Shown in pieces: positions 1-7,482 of a DNA stretch of 10,363 nucleotides; position 1 is the stretch's first letter; each line of letters begins with the position of its first letter. The position numbers and the translations under genes are program-made. Under the pieces are notes generated by a model, which was not told where the DNA came from, did no database searches, and was given only the letters and a program-made list of their open reading frames with translations. The stretch spans positions 1 to 10,363 of the forward strand of contig CALGGL010000269.1 of the NCBI GenBank assembly GCA_937915975.1, written 5' to 3'. This stretch comes from an uncultured Lachnospiraceae bacterium (GTDB taxonomy: Bacteria; Bacillota; Clostridia; Lachnospirales; Lachnospiraceae).

Positions 1-2943
1 GGATATAAGACTGACACCAGGAGTGGAATGTCTGGTCTTAGCTATCCAAGGATAAACCTTTTTTCCCGGAAGATGTCCGCCCTCACCAGGCTTGGCACCC
101 TGTGCCATCTTAATCTGTATCTCTCTTGCACTTACAAGATATTTGCTGGTTACGCCAAATCTTCCGCTTGCAACCTGCTTTATGGCAGAGCTTCTGTCAT
201 GTGAAGTTCCTGCCGAAGCAAGCCTCTCATCACTCTCTCCGCCCTCGCCACTGTTAGACTTACCATGAAGGTGATTCATGGCAACCGCAAGTGCCTCATG
301 AGCCTCCTCGGATATGGAACCGTAGGACATGGCTCCTGTCTTAAATCTTTTTACGATCTCATCCTCCGACTCTACCTCATCAATAGATATGCCGCTTTCA
401 GGATAATTAAAATCTATAAGACTTCTTAAATAGCCTGTTTTCTCACTGTCGACCATACTTGTGTACTGCTTGAACTTATCGTAATTACCTTCTCTGGTTG
501 CAGTCTGAAGCATATGTATGGTCTGTGGATTATATCTGTGTGCCTCACCCTGACTTCTCATCTTGTGTCTTCCTACAGATGAAAGTGTAAGGTCACTGTT
601 TAAGCCAAGAGGATCAAAGGCTTTAGAGTGCTCTTTATCCACTCTCTTAGCTATATCATCAAGGGTAATTCCTCCTACTCTGCTGACGGTTCCGGTAAAG
701 TACTCGTCTATAACCTCTTTGGATATACCTATTGCCTCAAATATCTTACTGCCCTGATAGGACTGGATGGTTGAAATACCCATCTTGGATGCTATCTTAA
801 CTATGCCATGCAAAACCGCATCATCATAATCACTTACCGCTGCATAATAATCCTTATCAAGTCTTCCCTCATCTATAAGCTCCTGTATGGAAGAATGTGC
901 AAGATACGGATTGACAGCACACGCACCAAAGCCAAGTAAGGTAGCAAAATGATGCACCTGACGAGGCTCTCCGGATTCAAGAATAAGTGACATAGCTGTA
1001 CATTTCTTGGTCTGAACGAGGTATTTATGAACTGCTGCCACAGCAAGAAGTGAAGGTATGGCAACATGATTTTCATCAACTCCCCTGTCTGAGAGAATCA
1101 GTATATTTGCACCCTCTTTGTATGCCTTATCAACCTCAACAAAAAGATGATCTATTACTCTTTTCATAGGTGTGCTCTTGTAATAAAGAGTTGAAACCTT
1201 GGCAACCTTAAAGCCCGGCTTATTCATCTTCTCAATCTTAAGAAGGTCAAGGTCTGTAAGTATAGGATTGTGTATCTTTAACACCTGACAATTCTCAGGT
1301 TTTTCCTCAAGAAGATTACCGTTTTTACCCACATAAACCGTAGTTGAGGTAACAATCTTTTCTCTCTCCGCATCTATAGGCGGATTGGTAACCTGTGCAA
1401 AAAGCTGTTTGAAATAATAAAACAGCGGCTGGTACTCCTCGGAAAGTACCGCAATAGGGGTATCAACACCCATGGCACCTATTGCCTCGGCACCGTTAAG
1501 TGCCATATTTCTTATGCCCTCCTGATAATCTTCATATGAATATCCAAATGCCTTTTGAAGTCTCTGCCTTTCCTCATTTGTGTAGGATATAACCTTTTCA
1601 TTTGGAATCTTGATGTCGTGAAGCTCTAAAAGACTGCTGTCAAGCCACTCTCCGTAAGGCTCCTTTTTAGCATATTTTTCCTTTATCTCCTCATCGGAAA
1701 GAATAACCTTATTAATCGTGTCTACCAAAAGCATCTTGCCCGGATGAAGCCTCTCCTTCTTTAAAATGTGTCGCTCATCAAGTGAAAGGACTCCAATCTC
1801 GGATGAAAGGATAAGTCTTCCGTCATCCATAACATAATATCTTGATGGTCTAAGGCCGTTCCTGTCAAGGATAGCACCCATCACATCTCCGTCTGAAAAA
1901 AGGATTGATGCAGGTCCGTCCCAAGGCTCAAGCATGGTTGCATAATACTGGTAAAAATCTCTTTCCTCCTGCGTAAGGGTATCATTGTGTGCCCAAGGCT
2001 CAGGTATCATAATCATAGCTGCAAGCGGCAGATCCATACCACTCATAACAAGGAATTCAAGGGTATTGTCAAGCATGGCAGAGTCAGAACCACTCTGTGA
2101 TATAACCGGAAGAACCTTGGTCATATCATCTGCCGAAAAATGATCCGAATGCATGGTTTCTTCTCTTGCAAGCATCTTATCAGCATTACCCTTAATAGTA
2201 TTAATCTCTCCGTTATGTACGATAAATCTGTTAGGATGAGCCCTCTCCCAGCTTGGATTGGTATTGGTTGAAAATCTCGAGTGAACCATGGCTATAGCTG
2301 AATCATAATCCTCATCCTGTAAATCCTTGAAAAATGTCCTAAGCTGTCCTACTAAAAACATACCCTTATAAACTATAGTTCTGCATGAAAGCGACGGAAC
2401 ATAGGTATTGTCATTACTCTGTTCAAATTCTCTTCTTATAACATAAAGCTTTCTGTCGAATTCAAGGTCTGTCAAAGGTGTATCCGGTCTTTTAATAAAT
2501 GCCTGATATATCGAAGGCATACACTCTCTTGCCCTGCTTCCTAATACTTCAGGTACAATATCCACCTCTCTCCAGCCTAAAAATTCAAGCTTATCCTTTG
2601 CCACAATTATCTCAAACATCTTCTTGGCCTGACTTCTTTGCAGCTCATTTTGAGGGAAGAAAAACATACCTACCGCATATTCTCTTTCGTTTCCGATTTC
2701 TATGTTTATTTCCTTACAAATCTTCTTAAAGAACTTATGTGATATCTGTGTAAGGATACCTACACCGTCACCGGTTTTTCCCTCTGCATCCTTACCGGCA
2801 CGATGCTCAAGGTTTTCCACTATGCTTAAAGCATCCTTTACAACATCGTGTGACTTTACTCCGTTTATATTGACGATTGCGCCTATACCGCAGTTGTCAT
2901 GCTCAAATTCCTGATTATATAATCCGTTTTTTTGTATGTTCAT
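1..2943 (-). CDS. gltB: Glutamate synthase large subunit (partial, C-terminus beyond window)
   Basis: The large subunit of glutamate synthase converts glutamine plus 2-oxoglutarate into two glutamates in the cytoplasm. I translated the minus strand from the ATG at 2943 and found one open frame of 981 codons running off the window at position 1; family members are about 1500 residues, so about one third is missing. An AAAGGTAGG ribosome binding site precedes the ATG. Cys18 in the context DNCGIG is the expected N-terminal nucleophile of the class II glutaminase domain, implying removal of a 17-residue propeptide. HRAG and KTGDGVG follow near residues 47-63. The central domain covers roughly residues 450-760. 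The FMN/synthase domain starts near residue 780, with SYGSISEEAHEAL and NSGEGGE near residues 870-900 and GAKPGEGGHLPG near 960. The cysteines of the 3Fe-4S cluster would lie outside the window. I saw no frameshift. The partner gltD is not visible. Confidence 0.96.
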   Translation of the reverse strand, partial: MNIQKNGLYNQEFEHDNCGIGAIVNINGVKSHDVVKDALSIVENLEHRAGKDAEGKTGDGVGILTQISHKFFKKICKEINIEIGNEREYAVGMFFFPQNELQRSQAKKMFEIIVAKDKLEFLGWREVDIVPEVLGSRARECMPSIYQAFIKRPDTPLTDLEFDRKLYVIRREFEQSNDNTYVPSLSCRTIVYKGMFLVGQLRTFFKDLQDEDYDSAIAMVHSRFSTNTNPSWERAHPNRFIVHNGEINTIKGNADKMLAREETMHSDHFSADDMTKVLPVISQSGSDSAMLDNTLEFLVMSGMDLPLAAMIMIPEPWAHNDTLTQEERDFYQYYATMLEPWDGPASILFSDGDVMGAILDRNGLRPSRYYVMDDGRLILSSEIGVLSLDERHILKKERLHPGKMLLVDTINKVILSDEEIKEKYAKKEPYGEWLDSSLLELHDIKIPNEKVISYTNEERQRLQKAFGYSYEDYQEGIRNMALNGAEAIGAMGVDTPIAVLSEEYQPLFYYFKQLFAQVTNPPIDAEREKIVTSTTVYVGKNGNLLEEKPENCQVLKIHNPILTDLDLLKIEKMNKPGFKVAKVSTLYYKSTPMKRVIDHLFVEVDKAYKEGANILILSDRGVDENHVAIPSLLAVAAVHKYLVQTKKCTAMSLILESGEPRQVHHFATLLGFGACAVNPYLAHSSIQELIDEGRLDKDYYAAVSDYDDAVLHGIVKIASKMGISTIQSYQGSKIFEAIGISKEVIDEYFTGTVSRVGGITLDDIAKRVDKEHSKAFDPLGLNSDLTLSSVGRHKMRSQGEAHRYNPQTIHMLQTATREGNYDKFKQYTSMVDSEKTGYLRSLIDFNYPESGISIDEVESEDEIVKRFKTGAMSYGSISEEAHEALAVAMNHLHGKSNSGEGGESDERLASAGTSHDRSSAIKQVASGRFGVTSKYLVSAREIQIKMAQGAKPGEGGHLPGKKVYPWIAKTRHSTPGVSLIS

Positions 2944-2966
2944 GTGTTTTACCTACCTTTCTGGTT
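2944..2966 (-). promoter_or_regulatory. gltB ribosome binding site and 5' leader end
   Basis: On the minus strand an AAAGGTAGG purine block sits about 8 nt before the gltB ATG. It decides the start, because Cys18 of the glutaminase domain is then preceded by a propeptide of ordinary length. Confidence 0.7.
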
Positions 2967-3160
2967 TGGCTTACGAGCTTGGATTAAATCCATCGCAGGC
3001 ACGCTCTCGCTACTCTCACACGTAGCGGTTCTAAGCTCTTTGTATGCCAATTATAATCAACTTCTTACTTTGTAAAGTTGATTATAATCGTCATCCAATT
3101 CGCTAAGTACCGACGTGTTCAAAGTACCTGCTTATGGATTTATTCAAGCTTCGTAAGCCA
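2967..3160. repeat. 194-bp nested imperfect palindrome between pyrG and gltB
   Basis: The outer arms TGGCTTACGA (2967-2976) and TCGTAAGCCA (3151-3160) are perfect reverse complements. Pairing continues inward through GGATTAAATCCAT opposite ATGGATTTATTC, then GCAGGCAC opposite GTACCTGC, then ACACGT opposite ACGTGT, with small gaps. At the centre lies a perfect 14-bp inverted repeat, 3050-3063 with 3075-3088, around an 11-nt loop. The element fills most of the 305-bp gap between pyrG and gltB and would form the gltB leader or an upstream regulatory region. It could be a MITE-like or extragenic palindromic repeat, or a large structured leader. I see no transposase and no clear target-site duplication. 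Confidence 0.75.
3050..3088 (-). promoter_or_regulatory. Candidate gltB promoter/operator at apex of the palindrome
   Basis: The perfect 14-bp inverted repeat contains the self-complementary ATTATAAT in each arm, so each arm carries a TATAAT on the minus strand (3055-3050 and 3086-3081). For the gltB-proximal copy a TTTACA lies 15 nt upstream (3076-3071), shorter than the ideal 17. The symmetry could also be a dimeric repressor or activator site. It does not match the GlnR/TnrA or GltC boxes I know. Low confidence as a promoter; the inverted repeat itself is certain. Confidence 0.35.
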
Positions 3161-3227
3161 TTTAAATATTGTTTAAAGATAAATAGTAATATTACTCAAC
3201 AAATTTTATATATCCTTCATATATCAA

Positions 3228-3250
3228 AAACTGCATATATAATTCAGTTT
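3228..3250 (-). terminator. Weak hairpin at the pyrG stop codon
   Basis: On the minus strand AAACTG pairs with CAGTTT around an 11-nt AT-rich loop and is followed by a short T run. The stem is only 6 bp and overlaps the pyrG stop, so this is at best a weak terminator. Confidence 0.25.
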
Positions 3251-4847
3251 ATGTTCGATGTGTTAATGCTGCTTCTATCAATCCATAAAACAGTGGGTGT
3301 GGATCATCCGGTCGTGATTTGAACTCGGGATGTGCCTGAGTTGCCACAAAGTAAGGATGATCTTTTAGCTCTATCATTTCTACTATCCTGCCGTCAGGTG
3401 ATAGTCCTGAAAGTATCATTCCATTTTCGATAAGCTTTTCTCTGTAGTCATTATTTACTTCATATCTATGTCTGTGTCTTTCCGATATATCAAGCTTACC
3501 GTACAGCTTCGCTGCCCTTGTTCCTTCCTTTAATACACAAGGATATGCGCCAAGTCTTAAGGTTCCTCCGATATTTACTACTCCGTTTTGCTCCGGCATA
3601 AGGGCTATAACCGGATTTTTGGTATCAGGCTCAAGCTCAATGCTTGCCGCATCCTTTATGCCTATTACATTTCTTGCAAATTCTATAATCGCAAGCTGCA
3701 TTCCGAGACATATGCCAAGGTATGGAATATTTTTTTCTCTTGCATACTTTATGGCAAGTATCTTTCCTTCCGTTCCTCTCGGGCCAAAGCCTCCCGGAAC
3801 AAGTATTCCGTCCGTATCATGAAGAAATTCTTCTATATTTTCACTTGTAAGCTTTTCAGCATCTATCCATCTTATATTTACTTCAGCGTGATTGGCTATG
3901 CCTGCGTGCTTTAATGCTTCTGCCACACTCAAATATGCATCATGAAGTGCAACATATTTTCCAACCAAGGATATAGTAACCTTATTGTTCGGATGATTTA
4001 ATCTTGAAACCATATCCTTCCACTTATCAAGATCAGGCTCCGGACAAGGAAGCTTAAGACATTCACAGACAGCCTGTGCAAGCTTTTCCTTCTCTAACAT
4101 AAGCGGAACCTCGTAAAGCGAAGGTGCATCAAGATTCTGTAAAACATGCTCTTTCTTTACATTACAGAATAACGCAATCTTTTCACGCATGTTGTCATCT
4201 ATCGGATAATCCGAACGACACACCAGAATGTCCGGCCATATACCCATACTCTGAAGTGCCTTGACACTCGCCTGTGTCGGCTTGGTCTTCATTTCCCCCG
4301 AAGCCTTAAGATATGGGATAAGCGTAACCTGAATCATAATCGCATTTTCTCTTCCCACCTCAGCCTGAAACTGCCTTATGGCTTCAAGGAATGGCTGGCT
4401 CTCTATATCTCCCACCGTGCCGCCGACCTCAATAATCGAGATTGTATAATCATCATTATTATCCTTATAAATGTGGTCCTTTATCTCATTGGTAATATGC
4501 GGAATAACCTGAACCGTACCTCCGCCGTATTCTCCGCGTCTTTCCTTATTTAAGACCGACCAGTATATTTTTCCTGTTGTAATGTTGGAATTATGATTGA
4601 GACTTTCATTTATGAATCTTTCGTAATGTCCTAAGTCAAGGTCCGTCTCCGTTCCGTCATCCGTTACGAAAACCTCACCATGCTGTATAGGATTCATAGT
4701 TCCGGGATCAACATTGATGTAAGGGTCAAACTTCTGCATTGTAACCCTGTATCCTCTTGCTTTGAGGAGTCTTCCGAGCGAGGCAGCGGTGATACCTTTA
4801 CCCAGTCCCGATACAACTCCACCTGTTACAAATACATACTTAACCAT
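3249..4847 (-). CDS. pyrG: CTP synthase
   Basis: PyrG makes CTP from UTP using ATP and ammonia released from glutamine, the last step of de novo pyrimidine nucleotide synthesis, in the cytoplasm. The 532 residues match the usual full length. The N-terminal synthetase domain (1 to about 270) begins [16 protein letters not shown], with the P-loop at 14-18 and [14 protein letters not shown] at 38-51. [12 protein letters not shown] is at 139-150. The C-terminal class I glutamine amidotransferase (about 290-532) has GGFGPRG at 352-358, the nucleophile Cys380 in GICLGMQ, and the catalytic pair His506/Glu508 in AHPEF. A GGGAGGG ribosome binding site lies 7 nt before the ATG. It is transcribed towards gltB. 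A promoter at 5008-4980 and an immediate leader terminator at 4965-4931 suggest control by attenuation. No anomalies in the protein. Confidence 0.98.
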   Translation of the reverse strand: MVKYVFVTGGVVSGLGKGITAASLGRLLKARGYRVTMQKFDPYINVDPGTMNPIQHGEVFVTDDGTETDLDLGHYERFINESLNHNSNITTGKIYWSVLNKERRGEYGGGTVQVIPHITNEIKDHIYKDNNDDYTISIIEVGGTVGDIESQPFLEAIRQFQAEVGRENAIMIQVTLIPYLKASGEMKTKPTQASVKALQSMGIWPDILVCRSDYPIDDNMREKIALFCNVKKEHVLQNLDAPSLYEVPLMLEKEKLAQAVCECLKLPCPEPDLDKWKDMVSRLNHPNNKVTISLVGKYVALHDAYLSVAEALKHAGIANHAEVNIRWIDAEKLTSENIEEFLHDTDGILVPGGFGPRGTEGKILAIKYAREKNIPYLGICLGMQLAIIEFARNVIGIKDAASIELEPDTKNPVIALMPEQNGVVNIGGTLRLGAYPCVLKEGTRAAKLYGKLDISERHRHRYEVNNDYREKLIENGMILSGLSPDGRIVEMIELKDHPYFVATQAHPEFKSRPDDPHPLFYGLIEAALTHRT

Positions 4848-4873
4848 CTTTGGTCCCTCCCTATTATTTATTC

Positions 4874-4922
4874 TTACGACATGCTACACCTCGCCTGTCG
4901 GCTCGGTGATACGACTTCGTAA
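4874..4922 (-). other. Long hairpin in the pyrG leader with tandem G-A mismatches
   Basis: Between the leader terminator and the pyrG ribosome binding site, TTACGA (4874-4879) pairs with TCGTAA (4917-4922). The tip pairs CACC with GGTG and GCC with GGC around a 4-nt loop (4887-4908). In the RNA read towards pyrG, the two tip helices are separated by GA opposite GA, a classic tandem sheared mismatch. The outer arm TTACGA/TCGTAA is also the core of the outer arms of the 2967-3160 palindrome, so this may be a short member of the same repeat family or part of the pyrG leader structure. Confidence 0.55.
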
Positions 4923-4965
4923 ATAAAAAAAAAGGCACTTCGAGTGTTAAACTCGAAGCGCCTTT
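4922..4965 (-). terminator. Intrinsic terminator/attenuator in the pyrG leader
   Basis: On the minus strand a 15-bp stem (4965-4951 with 4945-4931, one G-U pair) around a 5-nt loop is followed by a run of nine T before ATTTA. This is a strong rho-independent terminator. It lies only about 8 nt downstream of the predicted pyrG start site, so it sits inside the pyrG leader and also stops any readthrough from the HigBA operon. Confidence 0.9.
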
Positions 4966-4979
4966 GCTTCATCTCTAAT

Positions 4980-5008
4980 ATATTAATTGTTTGGTAAAAA
5001 AATGTCAA
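4980..5008 (-). promoter_or_regulatory. pyrG promoter
   Basis: On the minus strand TTGACA (5008-5003) and TAATAT (4985-4980) are separated by exactly 17 nt. Transcription should begin near 4974-4972. It lies after the HigA stop and before the leader terminator, so it is dedicated to pyrG. Confidence 0.8.
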
Positions 5009-5061
5009 GGGGAAATTTACTATTTACCCATTTGCTAAAAAATCACTATGAAATCTTTTTT

Positions 5062-5349
5062 CTATATTTTTTGTTTTGGAACAAACTCTATTTTTAAAAC
5101 CATACCCATCCCTTCAGCCAGGCGTTTAAGCAAATTAACAGAAGGATTTCTTGTACCATTCTCAAGCTTACTTATATCAGCCTGATTAATGCCGGTTCGT
5201 TCAGCGAGTTCCTTCTGTGTAATATTTTGAGAAGTTCTTGCCTCAACAATTGCTCTTATAACATCCATTTCCGGTTGAATAGCTTCATATTCTTTTGCAA
5301 ATTCAGGATCTTTCATATGACTTTCTTTATATTGTTTTAACGTTCTCAT
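5062..5349 (-). CDS. HigA-like antitoxin, Xre-family helix-turn-helix
   Basis: A 95-residue DNA-binding antitoxin that should neutralise the upstream toxin and repress the shared promoter. Residues 1-30 are charged and probably helical. Residues about 31-88 form a Cro/CI-type helix-turn-helix, with TQKELAERTGINQADISKLE marking the turn and recognition helix, followed by NPSVNLLKRLAEGMG and the terminal strand LKIEF. Its ATG overlaps the toxin stop by 4 nt (ATGA), so the two are translationally coupled; an AAGGATGG block inside the toxin gene serves as ribosome binding site. The toxin-first order is typical of HigBA rather than RelBE. The likely operator is the palindrome at 5724-5743. Confidence 0.88.
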   Translation of the reverse strand: MRTLKQYKESHMKDPEFAKEYEAIQPEMDVIRAIVEARTSQNITQKELAERTGINQADISKLENGTRNPSVNLLKRLAEGMGMVLKIEFVPKQKI

Positions 5350-5702
5350 TGTTTACCCATCCTTTCCTTAAAATCTGCTCTTCGTTCTTTTGCTAATTTT
5401 ATTTCTTCTTTCGGTGTTTTTTGCCTCTTTTTAACGAAACCATTTGTAAGTATTATCTTTCCCTCATAATAGAAAAAATATAGTATTCTCGTAATATTGT
5501 TTCCTGCCTGACACCGTATTTCAAATATTCCGTCATCAATAGATTTACTGTATGGTTCTCTTAGCTGATTACCCTTTTCTTCCAGCAATTCAAGTAAACC
5601 AATAATTTTAACTCTCATCTTTAAATCAAGCGAATTAATAAAATCTTCTACAGGGCAATCACCATTTTCTTTCTCATAAAAAATAACTTCAAACTTTGCC
5701 AT
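5346..5702 (-). CDS. HigB/Gp49-like toxin (RelE superfamily mRNA interferase)
   Basis: A 118-residue member of the phage-derived Gp49-like/HigB family, whose members cleave mRNA at the ribosome. Visible family marks are EPYSKSIDDGIFEIR (49-63), RILYFFYYEGKIILTNGF (72-89) and FVKKRQKTPKEEI (89-101), ending in a lysine/arginine-rich tail. The usual His before GF in many homologues is Asn87 here. I start at 5702: AAAGGAG (5714-5708) is correctly spaced for it. An in-frame ATG at 5741, 13 codons upstream, lies inside the operator, before the predicted transcription start, and has no binding site. It is the first gene of a two-gene operon with the antitoxin. It is AT-rich compared with pyrG. Confidence 0.9.
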   Translation of the reverse strand: MAKFEVIFYEKENGDCPVEDFINSLDLKMRVKIIGLLELLEEKGNQLREPYSKSIDDGIFEIRCQAGNNITRILYFFYYEGKIILTNGFVKKRQKTPKEEIKLAKERRADFKERMGKQ

Positions 5703-5720
5703 ACCTTCTCCTTTATAATA

Positions 5721-5749
5721 ATTATATGGCATATATGCCATATTGTCAA
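5721..5749 (-). promoter_or_regulatory. HigBA promoter with operator palindrome filling the spacer
   Basis: On the minus strand TTGACA (5749-5744) and TATAAT (5726-5721) are both perfect consensus hexamers, 17 nt apart. A perfect 20-bp palindrome, half-site ATATGGCATA, spans 5724-5743: it fills the whole spacer and touches the -10 box. A HigA dimer bound there would exclude RNA polymerase, which is the expected autoregulation. Transcription should start near 5714, giving a very short leader that begins almost at the AAAGGAG ribosome binding site. Confidence 0.88.
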
Positions 5750-6077
5750 CATGTATAATTCAAATATAATAAATTGTTTTTATATTTACGCAAGCAAAAA
5801 ATGCCATTATCATTAATATTGATTTGATATCTCTGCTCGGATATTCCATAACTATATTTAGCTTTGGGTTAAGGGTAGAAATTTATTTATCTGATAATAG
5901 AGATAAAAATAACCGCCCTACGCCTAAATAGTACGGTCATTTTTATTATCTTATAACTATTAAGTGCAACCATCTATCGGTAACACCTTTTCTAAAATAT
6001 ATCATTAAAGCCTCTTACTGTCAATGTTCATTATTATACCTTTTCAAAAGGGTACTCTTTTATTATGTCACAAAATT
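5750..6077. other. AT-rich intergenic stretch
   Basis: About 330 bases between the HigBA promoter and the stop of the small membrane protein. Apart from the hairpin at 5903-5946 I see no coding frame with a ribosome binding site, no tRNA and no clear promoter. A short TACCTTTTCAAAAGGGTA inverted repeat near 6039-6056 could be incidental. Confidence 0.5.
5903..5946. terminator. Terminator-like hairpin, possibly bidirectional
   Basis: ATAAAAATAACCG (5903-5915) pairs with CGGTCATTTTTAT (5934-5946) with one mismatch, around an 18-nt loop. Both strands have a T-rich stem edge and a T-rich flank. It lies downstream of the minus-strand gene at 6078-6398 and could end its transcript. The GC part of the stem is only 3-4 bp, so strength is doubtful. 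Confidence 0.45.
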
Positions 6078-6398
6078 TCAAATAGGTAAAAACGCCAAAA
6101 GCAACGAATATCCCAGACATAAAATCAGGTTTACAATTACAAAAGACTTTGTGTATTTTTCTTGGTATTTTGCTTCATCATCAATCTTTTCCTTTTGCCT
6201 TTTAGTCATTCTCCATGTCGCAGGAAATAATGCTGCCACAAAGAAAATAACAAACAACATAATACCAATAAAAATTAAAACACCTAACAGGCCTCCATCC
6301 ACATCACAGGATACAGCTTTATAAATACCTGCTGCAACGATTAATAAAAAAGAAATTATTTCAACAATTTTTTCCCATGTTTTAAATCTACCTGTCAA
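6078..6398 (-). CDS. Small three-helix membrane protein, function unknown
   Basis: I do not recognise this 106-residue protein. It has three hydrophobic segments, about residues 11-29, 36-58 and 85-104. A charged stretch (TKRQKEKIDDEAKYQEKYTK, 65-84) separates the second and third segments and is probably cytoplasmic. It starts with TTG: AGGAGGT lies 7 nt upstream, an excellent ribosome binding site, and no ATG fits that spacing. It follows the lipoprotein gene on the same strand with a gap of 100 bp, so co-transcription is possible but not shown. Base composition is AT-rich like the rest of the block. The general look is of small DUF-type membrane proteins common in Firmicutes genomes; no role can be assigned. 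Confidence 0.75.
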   Translation of the reverse strand: MTGRFKTWEKIVEIISFLLIVAAGIYKAVSCDVDGGLLGVLIFIGIMLFVIFFVAALFPATWRMTKRQKEKIDDEAKYQEKYTKSFVIVNLILCLGYSLLLAFLPI

Positions 6399-6468
6399 TT
6401 TCGTTACCTCCTATCATTCTCAATTTTTTGATTTTCTTATTGCTATACAGCAAAATACATACAAAATC

Positions 6469-6489
6469 CATATCAAAACATCTGATATG
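6469..6489 (-). terminator. Weak hairpin after the lipoprotein gene
   Basis: A perfect 7-bp stem, CATATCA with TGATATG, and a 7-nt loop lie just past the lipoprotein stop. On the minus strand it is followed by GATTTTG only, so termination would be weak and readthrough into the membrane protein gene is plausible. Confidence 0.3.
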
Positions 6490-6498
6490 ATACTCCTT

Positions 6499-7110
6499 TT
6501 ACAAATCATTTTTCCTACTATAATTATATACTGTACCTGCCTTAATTAAATTTAAATCGGATTCAGTGATTGTAAGGCGTATTCCGGTATCTGTTTTTTC
6601 TACGATACCATAAAAACTTGAATTATTATCCCAGAATCCCTGATTTATACTTAGTCCTTCTCCGTCAATATTGGCATTAGCCGTAGCTGATGCAGCATTA
6701 TATATAACAATTTCCAAATAATATCCACCTGTCTGAGGATTATCCTCAGATATTGTTATGGTACTTACCCCATCGTCATCAGAAACCCAATCACCTAAAA
6801 AAATTTCATCAGTTGCGCCATAATACTCAGCTGTACGAGGTACATCAGGCGCACCGGAAGGTTCTATCTCTTCCTCTGTATTATTATTCTCTGTTTCAAC
6901 TTTTTCCTCTGTTTTAATTTCTTCCTCAGTTTTCTCCTCTGTTTCTGTTATAGCCTCCGTCTCTGTTTTATCTTCCTCTACTCCTGTTGATGTGACTTCT
7001 GTTTCTTTCTCCGTGGTCTTACCTCTTTCAGAACCATTATCAGAATTACCACATCCTGACATCAAAGCAATACATAAAATTACAATAGCTACGAACTTAA
7101 ATCTTCTCAT
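6499..7110 (-). CDS. Predicted lipoprotein with Glu/Thr-rich linker
   Basis: A 203-residue exported lipoprotein of unknown role. From the chosen ATG at 7110 the N-terminus MRRFKFVAIVILCIALMSGC is a lipoprotein signal peptide with the lipid-anchored Cys at residue 20. I prefer this start to the in-frame ATG at 7125 because GGAGGAG lies between them, 6 nt before 7110. Residues about 21-90 are a low-complexity Glu/Thr/Lys tether expected to span the cell wall. The C-terminal part (about 90-203) looks like a small beta-rich globular domain (FLGDWVSDDDGVSTITISE, then GGYYLEIVIYNA, then GIRLTITESDL). GDW followed by alternating strands recalls small ligand-binding or lipocalin-like folds in Firmicutes lipoproteins, but this is only an impression. 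It is transcribed divergently from the plus-strand unit at 7353-8256. Confidence 0.8.
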   Translation of the reverse strand: MRRFKFVAIVILCIALMSGCGNSDNGSERGKTTEKETEVTSTGVEEDKTETEAITETEEKTEEEIKTEEKVETENNNTEEEIEPSGAPDVPRTAEYYGATDEIFLGDWVSDDDGVSTITISEDNPQTGGYYLEIVIYNAASATANANIDGEGLSINQGFWDNNSSFYGIVEKTDTGIRLTITESDLNLIKAGTVYNYSRKNDL

Positions 7111-7352
7111 TAAATGCTCCTCCATCTTTTAATTAACTCATATAACTTCCTACAATGAAATAAAATATTTTCCCTGAATTCATTTTATCACAGCTTCTAT
7201 ACATTAGATAATTAAAACAATATTTTGTTCGATTTTTTATAAAAAATATTTACATATTAAAACTATTATATTATACTTGTTTCAAAATAAATATTATTTT
7301 CATAATTCTATATATTTTTACAAAAGATTCCAATAAAAAGAATATTTAAATA
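7111..7352. other. AT-rich divergent intergenic region
   Basis: Very AT-rich stretch between the lipoprotein start and the promoter at 7353. It must hold the lipoprotein promoter, but I could not pick a convincing -35/-10 pair on the minus strand. No coding frame with a ribosome binding site and no long repeats are visible. Confidence 0.4.
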
Positions 7353-7381
7353 TTGACATAATATCAGCTCAATCATATAAT
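7353..7381 (+). promoter_or_regulatory. Perfect consensus promoter of the repeat RNA/PBECR-like unit
   Basis: TTGACA at 7353-7358 and TATAAT at 7376-7381 are both full consensus with a 17-nt spacer. Transcription should begin near 7388-7390, directly at the first hairpin of the repeat RNA and about 210 nt before the protein start. Such a strong promoter fits a highly expressed small RNA rather than a rare toxin. Confidence 0.88.
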
Positions 7382-7431
7382 ACTAATAGAAACAGCGTGC
7401 TGTTTCAGGTGGGCTAACACCCTAATCCGAT

Positions 7432-7482
7432 ATTCTTGCCGAACGAATGTGTCGGTAGTTGGCAGGCAACAGAAAAACCTGA
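7432..7482 (+). repeat. RNA repeat unit 1 (51 nt)
   Basis: Begins ATTCTTG, stem GCCGA (7438-7442) with TCGGT (7452-7456) around a 9-nt loop, then GTTG (7458-7461) able to pair with CAAC (7467-7470), then a single-stranded GAAAAA and CCTGA. The 3' end can pair with TTCAGGT at 7404-7410 of the leader. Confidence 0.8.

Noticed and set aside
3050..3088. Intrinsic terminator
   Set aside because: The stem is AT-rich and no T run follows on either strand; a regulatory or repeat role is more likely.
3588..3914. Plus-strand open frames opposite pyrG
   Set aside because: Antisense shadows of a strongly conserved gene; no ribosome binding sites.
5703..5741. Longer HigB with 13 extra N-terminal residues
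   Set aside because: The upstream ATG is inside the operator, before the predicted transcription start, and has no ribosome binding site; the ATG at 5702 has AAAGGAG.
7111..7125. Lipoprotein start at 7125
   Set aside because: The GGAGGAG ribosome binding site lies downstream of that ATG and serves the ATG at 7110, which begins a normal signal peptide.
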